Under the pieces are notes generated by a model. The model ran no database searches. It was not told the DNA's origin and saw only the letters and a program-made list of their open reading frames with translations. A stretch of 64,000 nt of DNA from contig NC_134028.1 in assembly GCF_964204645.1 (NCBI RefSeq), positions 9,899,001 to 9,963,000 on the forward strand. Reading direction: 5' to 3'. This DNA comes from Tubulanus polymorphus (lineage: Eukaryota > Nemertea > Palaeonemertea > Tubulaniformes > Tubulanidae). Position numbers and translations under genes: made by a program. Shown here in pieces: positions 11,816 through 21,887 of the stretch (the first letter of the stretch is position 1; every line of letters begins with the position of its first letter).

Positions 11816-12376
11816 TTCTTGATTTTCATTTCATATACTGCCTACGGCTACTGCGACTGGTGGTTCGGTTGGCAGAAATTACTTGTTAACATGGGGGGGG
11901 GGGGGGAAGTAAGCGTGGATGAAGACAAATTAATTTAGCCGAGTAAGTAGCAAGTAAGTGAAGTAGTGGCAGTACAGTAGGCCTAGCGACAATGTGAGTG
12001 TGGTGGTAACGTGGCCGTGGTGGCAATAACAAGACTCCAAAACTGGATGGCAAAAGCCAAAATTATAAAGCCCTGCCGCCGCGCGGTCGCGACGCCTCGC
12101 CTGCACCACCGTGTACGATGCTCGCGGCGTTCACCAGTGTTACCCAGTGAGTTTTTTATAATCTTGCAATCTACCTCTTTAAAAAAGACAAGCTTAACAC
12201 GTTCGGAAAACATGATTCACAATCTTTTAATCAACAGCCAGCAAGAATACACTTGACAGCAAATTCAAATTCAGCGGTTAACCGTTAAAAGTGAGTTGTT
12301 TAGCTGTGGGAGTAACAAAAAGGCGATCTTGATGACGTCACTAGCCATCGACCAAAACAGGCTTTCAACCTTTTGC
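11816..12376. repeat. T2 terminal region, no gene
   Basis: Outer end of T2. It holds a G14 run near 11890, a GC-rich tract near 12070-12130 and the terminal inverted repeat ending CAACCTTTTGC. The last 400 bases are the reverse complement of 1905-2330. Confidence 0.7.
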
Positions 12377-13628
12377 CTGTTTAACCCGTTTAGGTTGATG
12401 TTCCGGCAGCGGCTCCGTTATTTCCGGGTTTCCCGAATATTATTAACCCCTTTTTTTAATTGTATTGAAAATCATTCTATCATCCTTGTCGCGCGCGTAG
12501 GGTTTGAATCCCTTTTAACTCCATACTTATAATTCTTATATGTCTATTTATTCTTATATTTGTATCGTGTACGTTACCTTTTAGTCGGTGATGTTTATTT
12601 ATCTTTCACCAAGCATCTTAGTGTCTGATGTACCACAGTTGGTTACACTAGGATCGTAGAGCGACAGATCACTGGTGGAGACAACCACTGCCAGTGCTGG
12701 GTGAAATTCATCTCCGATCGCGTGTCCGCGGTGACCTTTTTTAGCCGGCGTGCGGTTGCCCGGTCCCACTCCCATCGTTGCTGGAATCAAGCCAACTGTG
12801 AAATCATTGTACATTTGTCGTCGTCCTCGCGGGAAGCCGATTGTCCGTGCGGGCGTGTCCCCGGACAATCGGTACTGCAAATATGTTTATCCGGACAACA
12901 GAAAATCGTAGGTTCCGGACATCTCATTAATTCAATTGTATATTTGTCGTCGTCCTCGCGGGAAGCCGATTGTCCGTGCGGGCGTGTCCCCGGACAATCG
13001 GTACTGTAAATATATTTATCCAGACAACAGATTAGCGTATGTTCCGGAACCAAGTTAAATTATAAGTATAATCGTCGTCCCCGGGAAACAGTTCCGGTCG
13101 TTATTTCCTGAACCACCGGGTTTTGTGTAACATGTTCGTTCCAGACAGCAAATGCCAGTTATTGTATATATGTTTAATCTCGAGCCCTAAAATAATCATT
13201 AATACCCAGTTCAAACGACTGTAGTTCTGTCATTGAGGTCAGCGGAGGTCCTGCCCGCTCTAGGAGGTCAGCTTGCGCATCGTATGAATTCCGGACGGTG
13301 GGGGGTTCAACACGCTACCAAGAATAGGACGATAAGAGGAGAGGAACTTCATCCAGCCGTATTACTCGCCTTCAAGAGAAGGATGAGCGGACCCGGACGG
13401 ACCCACTGACGGAGAAACCCGCGTAGACACGAGGACTAGGTCCGGGACCGAGGGGCGGTTGGAGGCCTCCAAGACATGTTGTTATTGAGCGTCGTCCCGT
13501 GACGCCTGGCGTACGGGAGGCCTACCGGTGCAGACACAGCTGCAGGAGTTGTCTGTTCTGATGAATATTTTCATGAGTGATTTTGACCGGGGTGTCAAAT
13601 GGTTACCGTGTCTGGGAAATCCGTTACA
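12377..13628 (+). mobile_element. Ty3/Gypsy 5' LTR (copy 2), truncated
   Basis: It matches the 3' LTR from that LTR's position 20042 on and ends GGAAATCCGTTACA like the other copies. Compared with the 3' LTR it lacks the first 112 bp (cut by T2), contains a 101-bp insertion at 12605-12705, and has lost about 260 bp near 12806, precisely the CCAAT/TATA promoter. It keeps two units of the 127-bp repeat (about 12807-13060). This 5' LTR should not drive transcription. Confidence 0.85.
12605..12705. mobile_element. 101-bp MITE in the LTR
   Basis: Present in this LTR and absent from the 3' LTR. Ends are inverted (TTCACCAAGCA and TGCTGGGTGAA). Flanks are an 8-bp near duplication, ATTTATCT and ATTCATCT, as expected for a hAT-type MITE. 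Confidence 0.65.
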
Positions 13629-13630
13629 AC

Positions 13631-13648
13631 TGGTGGCAGCGGTGGGAT
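13631..13648 (+). other. Gypsy primer binding site
   Basis: TGGTGGCAGCGGTGGGAT lies two bases after the LTR end, the expected place and TGG start of a tRNA primer binding site. I cannot assign the tRNA with certainty. Confidence 0.6.
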
Positions 13649-13846
13649 GATGAAAATTTAACGCAAGTGACGAATCCTGAATCCGGATGCTAGGAGTGTG
13701 TCTCCGCTGACCTCTGACCTCTGCTGAAAAACAAAATTAGTGCATTCTGCTATCTGCATTGCTATATGTATATATACATTGTTATTATTATCCATCCCTC
13801 TATAATACTAAACCACGTAATAACCATTATTCGTATGTAGATTGAG

Positions 13847-14904
13847 ATGACTGACCAACCGGAGATTATGACTGTTGGAGACGGGGTCGAGCTCGTATCG
13901 AAAACCCCGGAGAGTGGAGATGGTCCGGACCGCGACCACGACGACCAGTCCTAATCATCCTCGGACGAGGAAATCATGGAAACGGCCGTGGAGGATGATG
14001 ACGACGCGGACGACAGGGTTGATGGACCCCATATACAATTCCGACTACCGAGAATCGCTCGACGATCTCGACGATATAAACCTTCCACACCGGCGGCCAT
14101 GCCCGATCGTTACGACGGCAGAACGAGTTGGAATGAGTTTGAGGCGCATTTCGATTCTGTCGCGACACTCAACCGGTGGGACGAGGACGAGAAGGCCACA
14201 TACCTCGCAGTCAGCCTCAATGGCGATGCACAACAGGTTCTGAAAGAACTCTCGCGCGATGAAAGAGAGAATTTCCATCAACTGAGCGCCGCTTTGAAAC
14301 TTCGATTTTGACCCCAAGTCCGAGAAGAGCTGTACACCGCCGAACTTCGAGCCCGAACAAGGAAGTCCGGAGAGAGTCTACAGGAGATGGGTCACGAAAT
14401 TAAGCGACTGGTAGCTCTCGCGTACCCGGATACCGATAAGAACACAAGGGATGCGCTTGCTCGAGCACACTTCATGGATGCGTTAGAAGACGGAGAGATG
14501 AGGATGCGCTTATTTCAGGCGAGCCCGAGATCGCTGCCATTACGGCAGCCCTCGAAGTGGAGACTTTCCGGAGAATCGAATCGAGACGAGAGAAAGCACA
14601 ACTTACTGGGAGGAAAGCGGTTGCTGCCCGAGCGATATCGGTCGAGCCTCGAAACGACTCGACTTTAAAACTGATGAGCGACCAGATATCGAAATTAGCG
14701 GAAGCATTAAGCGCTATTAACACGAAACTCGACACAAAAGCCGATGACTCACCCACGGAAAAGTCTGGTAAAAACTCCGTATGGCACCGAACTAACGCGG
14801 CTTGCTTCAATTGCGGCCAGTCCGAACATTTTGCCCGACAATGCCGGCAACGTCCGGGAAACGCCAACGCTCCGGCGGTAGGGGCCACCCTCCGGAGACA
14901 CTAG
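13847..14904 (+). pseudogene. gag: Ty3/Gypsy Gag
   Basis: Structural protein precursor of the retrotransposon particle. The first ATG after the primer site opens an acidic N-terminus. The Gag core is recognisable from DRYDGRTSWNEFEAHFDS (near 14105), and a CCHC zinc knuckle, CFNCGQSEHFARQC, lies at 14803-14844. The copy is broken: TAA at 13952-13954, TGA at 14309-14311 in the conserved LRF-PQVREELY stretch, and a frameshift between about 14510 and 14540. The frame ends at TAG 14902-14904, after which pol continues in the same frame. Confidence 0.85.
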
Positions 14905-17100
14905 ACGAGATCACTAAGCCCCAAAATTCTGCGAAATATACTGAACTACAAACTCGAGAACCTGTCGACTGATAATGGGCTGTTCGCGGTCGCCGATGTG
15001 GGGTCGGTCAAGATGACCCTGCTGGTAGATACTGGCGCTTGCCGAACCGTCATCTCCGACAAAGCGTTCAGTGCTATACCTCAGAAACAGCGACCCCGAG
15101 TGAAAGCCACGAACCTCCGATTGCTTTGTCCGGACGGGAGCAATATAACAGTAGAAGGGACGGCAACGATATCGCTAACTCTCGGACAAAATAAGATACG
15201 CATCGAGGCGGTAATCGCTAACGTAGGCGCTGACGGAATTTCGGGAATGGATTTTCTCAAGAGAACAGGGTCTTATCTCGATGTGGGAAATTCAATTATG
15301 TTTTGTGAGAATGAAGAGATTTGTCTTAACTCCAGGCGTTCTCTAGAACCGGAGTCTGAAATACTAGCCCGGACACTAGGAAGTGTCGAGATTTCAGCAC
15401 GACATCAGGTTACCATTCCTGTTTCATTGTCCGGCGACGAAGGCCTCAGTGGATTTGGTGTAATTGAAGGCACCTCTAGGTTTGAAAAAGGGGATCTGGT
15501 GGTGGCCAGAACGTTGGTAGATCGTAATGTGCACAACACGATTTGTCTTCGGGTGATAAATTTGGGCTACAACCCCATATGTCTACCTAAATCGAAAGTA
15601 CTTGGACGCCTGATCACCGTCTCGACTGTCAGAAACATCGAAGTCACCGAAGACCCGCCAACGCCCCTCGACGACAAGACCACACCAGATATCCCGGAAC
15701 ACCTTAGAGAACTTTTCGAATCTAGTATCGAACGGCTGAATACTGCAGACGCTCAGAAAGTTGCAAGTCTCCTCGCGAAACATTCTGATGCATTCTCCAA
15801 GAACGACGAAGACCTGGGAAGAACGGACCTAGTACGACATGAAGTCGATACCGGAACTCATGCCCCTGTCCGCCAGCCACCGCGATTACCTCCTCTCGGC
15901 AAGCGGAAAGAAACAGAGACGCTGGTGGCCGATATGGAACGAAGAGGTTTGATCGAGAGATCTCGATCTCCCTGGTCATCCCCAATAGTTCTCGTTACAA
16001 AGAAAGACGGCAGCTCTCGGTTTTGCGTCGACTATAGACGTTTGAACGAAGTAACGACAATCGAGAGCATTGCCATACCGAACATTAACAGATCTTTGGA
16101 GTCTCTCGGGGGAGCGACGTGGTTCAGCACACTCGATTTAAACTCTGGTTATTGGCAAGTGGCCCTAAGCGACGACGCAAAACAGAAGTCGGCCTTTACC
16201 ACGCAGAGTGGTCTGTGGCAATTCACGGTATTTCCGTTCGGGATGTCCGGAGCTCCCGGCACGTTTGAACGCTTAATGGAGATGGTATTAGCGGGACTGC
16301 AGTGGGAGATCTGTTTGATCTATTCAGATGACATTTTGATATGTAGCGACACCATAGAAGGCATGATTGAGCGACTTGATCTGGTCTTGGCGAAGCTCAA
16401 AGGCGCCGGTCTCAAGCTTAAACCCCGGAAATGTGGACTATTTCAGCTTTCAGCCACTTTCCTTGGACACGTGGTTAGTAGAGAGGGAATTCACACGGAT
16501 CCATCCAAGGTAGAGTGCATTCACAACTGGCTCGCACCGACTAACGTGAAGGAAGTTAGGAGTTTTCTTGGACTCGCCACGTATTACCGCCGATTCGTCC
16601 CAGGCTTCGCGAATATCGCCAGTCCTCTCCACAACCTAACAGCTAAGGATCAAAATTTCCTGTGGACCGAAGAGCACACAACAGCTTTCCAAACGTTAAA
16701 AGACAAACTGATGAGCGCGCCAATCCTGGCCTATCCAAACACTGACGACCTTTACGTCCTGGATTGTGACGCCAGTGCGTACGCAATCGGGGGCGTTCTA
16801 AGCCAAATACAGAACAAAGAAGAGAGACCTATCGCTTACGGCAGCCGAACCTTAAACAAGGCAGAAAGAAACTACTGTGTCACCCGCAGGGAGCTATTAG
16901 CCATAGTATATTTCACAAAGCATTTCCGACATTTCCTGCTCGGCCAAGAATTCTTGATTCGGATGGACCATAGTGCGCTCAGGTGGCTCATGAACCTGAA
17001 GGAACCGGAAGGCCAAATAGCTCGATGGCTGGAATCACTCATCTTTCCAGTTCCGCATTGAACATCGCAAGGGTTCCCTAACGGAAACGCCGACGCCCTT
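14905..17100 (+). pseudogene. pol: Ty3/Gypsy Pol: protease, reverse transcriptase, RNase H
   Basis: Order is as in all Ty3/Gypsy elements. The aspartic protease has LLVDTGACRTVIS (15022 on). The reverse transcriptase has LVTKKDGSSRFCVDYRRLNE, PFGMSGAPGTFERLM and the active-site YSDDIL at 16321-16338. RNase H has LDCDASAYAIGG (near 16759), SRTLNKAERNY and TRRELLAIVY. A frameshift near 17045, followed shortly by another, breaks the frame at the end of RNase H; the IEHRKGS and NGNADALSRIPC blocks are still readable in other frames. No chromodomain is seen downstream. Confidence 0.9.
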
Positions 17101-17269
17101 TCGCGTATTCCCTGTAAACAATGTGACAAAATAGGCGACATCCACGTCCTCAACGAAGCCAAGTGTGCCCAACAACCATCTCCATCGCAATCTGACGCGC
17201 AATCTGCCGACACTTCCGGTCGAACATCAGACGCGGACACCAATGCCAGCGAACCGTGGAGTCTAGCGG

Positions 17270-18692
17270 AGATTAAAAAAGGTCAATGGGAAGATGAAGA
17301 CCTCGGATGGCTCCTGGAACTGTTGCAGGATAATAAACCCAGACCTCCGTGGCAGGAAGTATCCCCGAAAAGCGCCGGCGCGAAACGATTCTGGTCGGAA
17401 TGGGAACTTCTCCGATTAGAAGATGGTGTGCTGTTCCGAGAGTGCCGCCCGGGGGAAGGGGGGTTTTCACAATTAATCATTCCCCCAAGCTCCGCAAGGA
17501 AGTTTTCGATTCGCTACACGCTGGAAGGGCTGGTGGACATCTAGGCATTGACAAAACCCTGTCAAAAATCCAACAGCGGTTCTATTGGCCCCGAATGCGG
17601 GAGGACGTAGACTTGTGGGTGAAACAGTGCGAGGTGTGCCCGCGGAAGAAGCCACCTCCAAGGAAATATCGGGCAGAACTTCAGTCCTACAATGTGGGAG
17701 CCCCGATGGAAAGGGTGGCTATAGATATAATGGGACCTCTACAAGAGACGACCGCTGGAAATAGCTATATCATTGTCGTCATGGATTATTTCACCAAATG
17801 GGTTGAGTGTTTTGGCCTAGCGAACATCGAGCCACTGACGGTAGCGGACAAGCTGGTCACTGAGTTCTTCAGTAGATTCGGAATACCAAGAGAACTACAC
17901 TCGGACCAGGGGTCGAATTTCCAATCATGTCTATTTCGAGAAGTGTGCATTCTCCTGGGGATCCGCCAAACCCGTTGCAGCCCTTATAGGCCTAAGAGTG
18001 ATGGAATGGTAGAATGATTTAACCGGAGTTTGAAAGCCATGCTGTCCCTAATGACTCAAGAGGATCCGTTTGATTGGGATCTACAGCTTCCGTACGCCGC
18101 CATGGCATATCGTTCCGCTCGACACCACACGACTGAAGCCTCCCCAAATTACCTCATGCTGTTAAGGGAAATCGACCTTCCGATCGACCTGGTCGTTGGC
18201 CTGCCTCCAAGGGACCGTTATCCGTCGGTGACAAACTATACAGCCAATAAGCGTCGTCGGATAGAGACAGCACATCAGAACGCTCGCAAAGCGTTATCAA
18301 AGAACACATTGCGTCAAAAGGCCCTCTATGACCAGAAACGACACGGGGATCCGTACAATTCCCAGGACCGAGTATGGCTTTACCAGCCCAAGCTTTCGGA
18401 CGGGATCCCCAGTCGCAAACTTCAACTGAACTGGACTGGACCTTTTACAGTGACAAAACGCCTTTCAGACGCACTATATGAGATTCAAGACCGACCTGGT
18501 CAACCGGCCAAGCTGGTGCACTTTGACCGTTTGAAACCGTACCTAGGCGTCCGTTATCAGGCCCTTCCTATCGCTACTACGGAGGAGGAGAGAACCGGCG
18601 ACCAGGAGCCCGAGGCAACCTGTAGTACACCGAGACGACAGGGTAGACGGGCTCACCCTAAAACCCGATGTGCTGAATTTCACTATATGTAG
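17270..18692 (+). pseudogene. Ty3/Gypsy integrase
   Basis: DDE integrase that inserts the cDNA. The zinc-binding part is HLGIDKTLSKIQQRFYWP with CEVC at 17628-17639. The catalytic core has AIDIMGPL, LHSDQGSNFQ and SDGMVE. A TGA at 18015-18017 follows the catalytic Glu directly, where the family normally has Arg; CGA to TGA at a methylated CpG is the simplest cause. The C-terminal part continues in frame to 18692 with a GPY/F-type module (LNWTGPFTVTKRL). At least one frameshift separates it from RNase H. Confidence 0.85.
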
Positions 18693-18715
18693 ACGATACC
18701 AACCCGGGGACGACT

Positions 18716-19861
18716 ATGTTATATCATTACCATCCCATCATAATCGACACGAATCTTCTTTTGTCTTTTAGGTCTCTGCATAAATGTCGAGGTTGCCGCT
18801 ACGAATACAAGACCCGGGACAGCCTCAGAAGGCACGAGGAAGTGTGCGAATCGCTGACGCACGATGGCATCGTGTTCCGATGTGAAGAATGTGTCTCCAG
18901 ATTGATGGAGAAATGGGACAACCCGCCGGACGTCACTATCCAAGATCCGATTCCGAAGCGGAAGTCAATCGTCGGCGGTGTAGAGGAGAAAGAAAGACGA
19001 AAAGTAGTTGTACGTGATGACGAGGAGAAGAAAATAGAAAAAGAGGAGAAGCCGCAGGTGGAGGAGGTCGAGTCGTCCTCGGGAGCGTCAGAAGAGACGG
19101 AGATCGAAGAAGGCGAGGTGACGATTGCAGAAAAATTGGAAGGGAGAGCAGGAGACGAGGTGGTGAAATCAGCGGAGAAGACAGAGAAGGAAGTGAATGA
19201 AGAGAATGAGAAAGATACGAATGCGGAGATCAGCTTAATGGGAAATACTAACGGAAAGAAAAAGTTCGAACAGAGAAGAAGAGTGCTGGTAAAGCGAAGT
19301 TTGGAACTATCGAGATGTGCCCGCGAGAAAGACTCAGCCGAGGCCAAGGAAAAAGCGAAGGAGGCATTCAAGGCAGCCGCAGATTATAGAAGGAAGATTG
19401 ATGAAGAGGAGGAGGTAAAGAGAGGAAAGGAGAGGAAACGTTTGGAGGAGAAGAGGAAGTCGGAGTTGGCCCAGCTGGAGAAAAAGAGAGAGGAGGAGAA
19501 TGATATCACCCCATACTCACCCGAAGATCTGGGGGCGCAGTACCAGAATTGGTGGGGAAATTTGACACCGACGTATATACCAACCGCCATACCGAAAGCG
19601 AGCCTACCCGAGATCGCGCAGCCACCGGTTTTGGACTCGGACGAGCCACGTCCGGTGAAAGAGGCCCGACGCCTTCCAAGCTCGCGGCGGGTCTTAGCAC
19701 ATATCCATCCGACCATTCACCGTCGTCCAGCAACGTTCCGCGAAATTCCGGGAGTTCCAGCCAAGTGCCCGTTTTGTGTTAAGATGGCACGCGCCGCCGG
19801 AATAGTTTGGTCGCCGCCGGTCAGGAAGTCTAAGAAGATCGAAGAACGCTACGACCGCTAG
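18716..19861 (+). CDS. Accessory ORF3 of the Gypsy element: charged zinc-finger, coiled-coil protein
   Basis: An uninterrupted 381-residue frame fills the place between pol and the 3' LTR where envelope genes sit in errantiviruses. It has no signal peptide or membrane segment, so it is not an envelope protein. After about 20 residues comes a C2H2-like finger (CRGC ... HEEVC) with a following CEEC pair. Residues about 85-265 are very rich in Glu and Lys and should form a coiled coil. A C-terminal CPFC pair lies near residue 350. The run CTTTTGTCTTTTAG (18759-18772) looks like a 3' splice site, so the protein may come from a spliced RNA and really start there. It is the only intact gene of this copy. 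I do not recognise its function; binding nucleic acid is a guess from the finger and the charge. Confidence 0.65.
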   Translation: MLYHYHPIIIDTNLLLSFRSLHKCRGCRYEYKTRDSLRRHEEVCESLTHDGIVFRCEECVSRLMEKWDNPPDVTIQDPIPKRKSIVGGVEEKERRKVVVRDDEEKKIEKEEKPQVEEVESSSGASEETEIEEGEVTIAEKLEGRAGDEVVKSAEKTEKEVNEENEKDTNAEISLMGNTNGKKKFEQRRRVLVKRSLELSRCAREKDSAEAKEKAKEAFKAAADYRRKIDEEEEVKRGKERKRLEEKRKSELAQLEKKREEENDITPYSPEDLGAQYQNWWGNLTPTYIPTAIPKASLPEIAQPPVLDSDEPRPVKEARRLPSSRRVLAHIHPTIHRRPATFREIPGVPAKCPFCVKMARAAGIVWSPPVRKSKKIEERYDR

Positions 19862-19895
19862 AAGATCGAAGATCGCGAGAAGACCGAAGATTAAA

Positions 19896-19929
19896 TTTCA
19901 CGCGGGGGCGCGTGAAAGCTGGGAGGGGG
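19896..19929 (+). other. Hairpin and polypurine tract before the 3' LTR
   Basis: TTTCACGC-GGGGGC-GCGTGAAA forms an 8-bp stem just before GGGAGGGGG (19921-19929), the polypurine tract that primes plus-strand DNA. The LTR starts at the next base with TG. Confidence 0.7.
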
Positions 19930-21255
19930 TGATAAAGTAAAAATTTCCGGAATCACCTTCCTCCCGGATTTCACCGCCCCACTATTCTATTATCTCTATC
20001 CTATGACTGTACGTTTATTAGATCGGAAACGACCGGTTCCGCTGTTTAACCCGTTTTGGTTGATGTTCCGGCAGCGGCTCCGTTATTTCCGGGTTTCCCG
20101 AATATTATTAACCCCTTTTTTTAATTGTATTGAAAATTATTCTATCATCCTTGTCGCGCGCGTAGGGTTCGAATCCCTTTTAACTCCATACTTATAATTC
20201 TTATATGTCTATTTATTCTTATATTTGTATCGTGTACGTTACCTTTTAGTAGGTGATGTTTATTTATCTCCGATCGCGTGTCCGCGGTGACCTTTTTTAG
20301 CCGGCGTGCGGTTGCCCGGTCCCGCTCTCATTGTAGCTGGAATCAAGCCAACTGTGAAATCATGTGACACGCGCGGCCAATCACGCGTGTCCGGACTTGT
20401 GTTCTAGCCAATGAGAGTGAGTCCCGGACAACCGCGGGCTATTTAAGGCGCGCAGTGCGTGAGTTCGGGGAGAAAGCCCTTGCGCTCGTCCGCAGAACTT
20501 TAAAGGTCGCTCTCTGCAGTACTATTATAACCGCTCTAAACACGACTCCAAGAATTTAAAGATGTAAGAACTTAATCGTTTTGCCGGGTGTCCGTGCCCG
20601 GACAGTCGTTCCTTGTTCCGGACACTAAGTCTAATTGTATATTTGTCGTCGTCCTCGCGGGAAGCCGATTGTCCGTGCGGGCGTGACCCCGGACAATCGG
20701 TACTGTAAATATATTTATCCGGACAACAGAAAATCGTAGGTTCCGGACATCTCATTAATTATTGTATATTGGTCGTCGTCCTCGCGGGAAGCCGATTGTT
20801 CGTGCGGGCGTGTCCCCGGACAATCGGTACTGTAAATATGTTTATCCGGACAACAGAAAATCGTAGGTTCCGGACATCTCATTAATTATTGTATATTGGT
20901 CGTCGTCCTCGCGGGAAGCCGATTGTTCGTGCGGGCGTGTCCCCGGACAATCGGTACTGTAAATATGTTTATCCGGACAACAGAAAATCGTAGGTTCCGG
21001 ACATCTCATTAATTATTGTATATTTGTCGTCGTCCTCGCGGGAAGCCGATTGTCCGTGCGGGCGTGTCCCCGGACAATGGGTACTGTAAATATATTTATC
21101 CGGACAACAGAAAATCGTAGGTTCCGGACATCTCATTAATTATTGTATATTTGTCGTCGTCCCCGTGGAAGCCGATTGTCCGCGCGGGCGTGTCCCCGGA
21201 CAATCGGTACTGTAAATATGTTTATCCGGACAACAGAAAATCGTAGGTTCCGGAC
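19930..21255 (+). mobile_element. Ty3/Gypsy 3' LTR (copy 3), left part
   Basis: Starts TGATAAAG after the polypurine tract. It is the most complete LTR in the window: with 27343-28044 it makes about 2.03 kb. It keeps the promoter block (20370-20460) and the tandem array, and is split at 21255 by a BEL element. Confidence 0.9.
20616..21255. repeat. 127-bp tandem repeat in the LTR
   Basis: Five units of 126-127 bp, each with TCGTCGTCCTCGCGGGAAGC, GTCCCCGGACAATCGGTACT and CAACAGAAAATCGTAGGTTC. The period can be read from CCGGACATCTC at 20743, 20870, 20997 and 21124. The 5' LTR has only two units. Each unit contains an inverted pair, CCGATTGTCCG and CGGACAATCGG. Confidence 0.9.
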
Positions 21256-21431
21256 TGTGAGATTTACGGGCCCAAACCCGGAGCTGTGATAGACTGCTTC
21301 ACGAATACAGAACCTAACGCTGGGAATTCTATACTACCACTGACTTTATTGTTCTCATGAAAATGTTACAGTGCTAAAGATCGACAAGGGTCGCTTCAAC
21401 TGGGTCGACTTAAGGTCGACTGTCTCTGACA

Positions 21432-21887
21432 CTCCCCGCGGCCAATGTAAAATCTTTGATTTGCAATTTATGATTTTTAAATATATCTTGATGCGTTGTG
21501 CAGACATCTTCTTCCCTCTCCATCGTGATAAACTATGGCTACTAGCTTTCCATTCGAGGAACCGTCGAGGTATCCCCGTTATATTGCAGAGACGGCATGT
21601 CAATGCTTAACGGCAACTAAACTACGTGATCTACATCTGCCACCAATGATCGTAACCCCGATCGGGGAAGCTTGAGGTTGCTCACGACCGCTCAACTTCG
21701 TGACCCCAGACTATGGTTCAGGGAAAAGGACGTCTTACTGCCCTTTTCTTAAGCTCGGTCCCCGAAGGAACTGGTCTTAAGCCATAACCCTTTGTGGATT
21801 CGAACATCATTAGTCTTCATCGTCGGAATCCCGGGCTTGAATCTGGTTTCGAATTTTTTCCCGCGCTTTTTCTGCAGCTCGGCGTGG
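21432..21887. other. BEL 3' non-coding region
   Basis: Lies between the integrase stop and the LTR that is 3' for this minus-strand element. No envelope-like frame is seen. Confidence 0.6.

Larger units (their letters stand above)
6862..12376 (-). mobile_element. Mutator-like DNA transposon T2 (inverted relative of T1)
   Basis: T2 is T1 turned around. Its right end (about 11970-12376) matches the T1 left end (1905-2330) and its left end matches the T1 right end. The left terminus lacks the first nine or so bases, and no 9-bp duplication is visible, so it did not arrive by simple clean transposition. It carries a transposase C-terminal gene on the minus strand and is fused at 12377 to the middle of LTR copy 2. 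Confidence 0.75.

Noticed and set aside
12701-13053. Open frames of about 90-100 residues in the LTR repeats
   Set aside because: They are GC-rich tandem LTR sequence; both strands are open and no protein motif is seen.
14045-14317. Minus-strand open frames within gag and pol
   Set aside because: Shadows of the GC-rich coding strand; no domain or independent signal.
18716-19861. Envelope gene of an errantivirus-like element
   Set aside because: No signal peptide, membrane anchor, Cys-rich ectodomain or furin-type site; the protein is a charged coiled coil with zinc fingers.
20640-21255. CRISPR-like array
   Set aside because: The repeats are directly adjacent 127-bp units without unique spacers and lie in an LTR.
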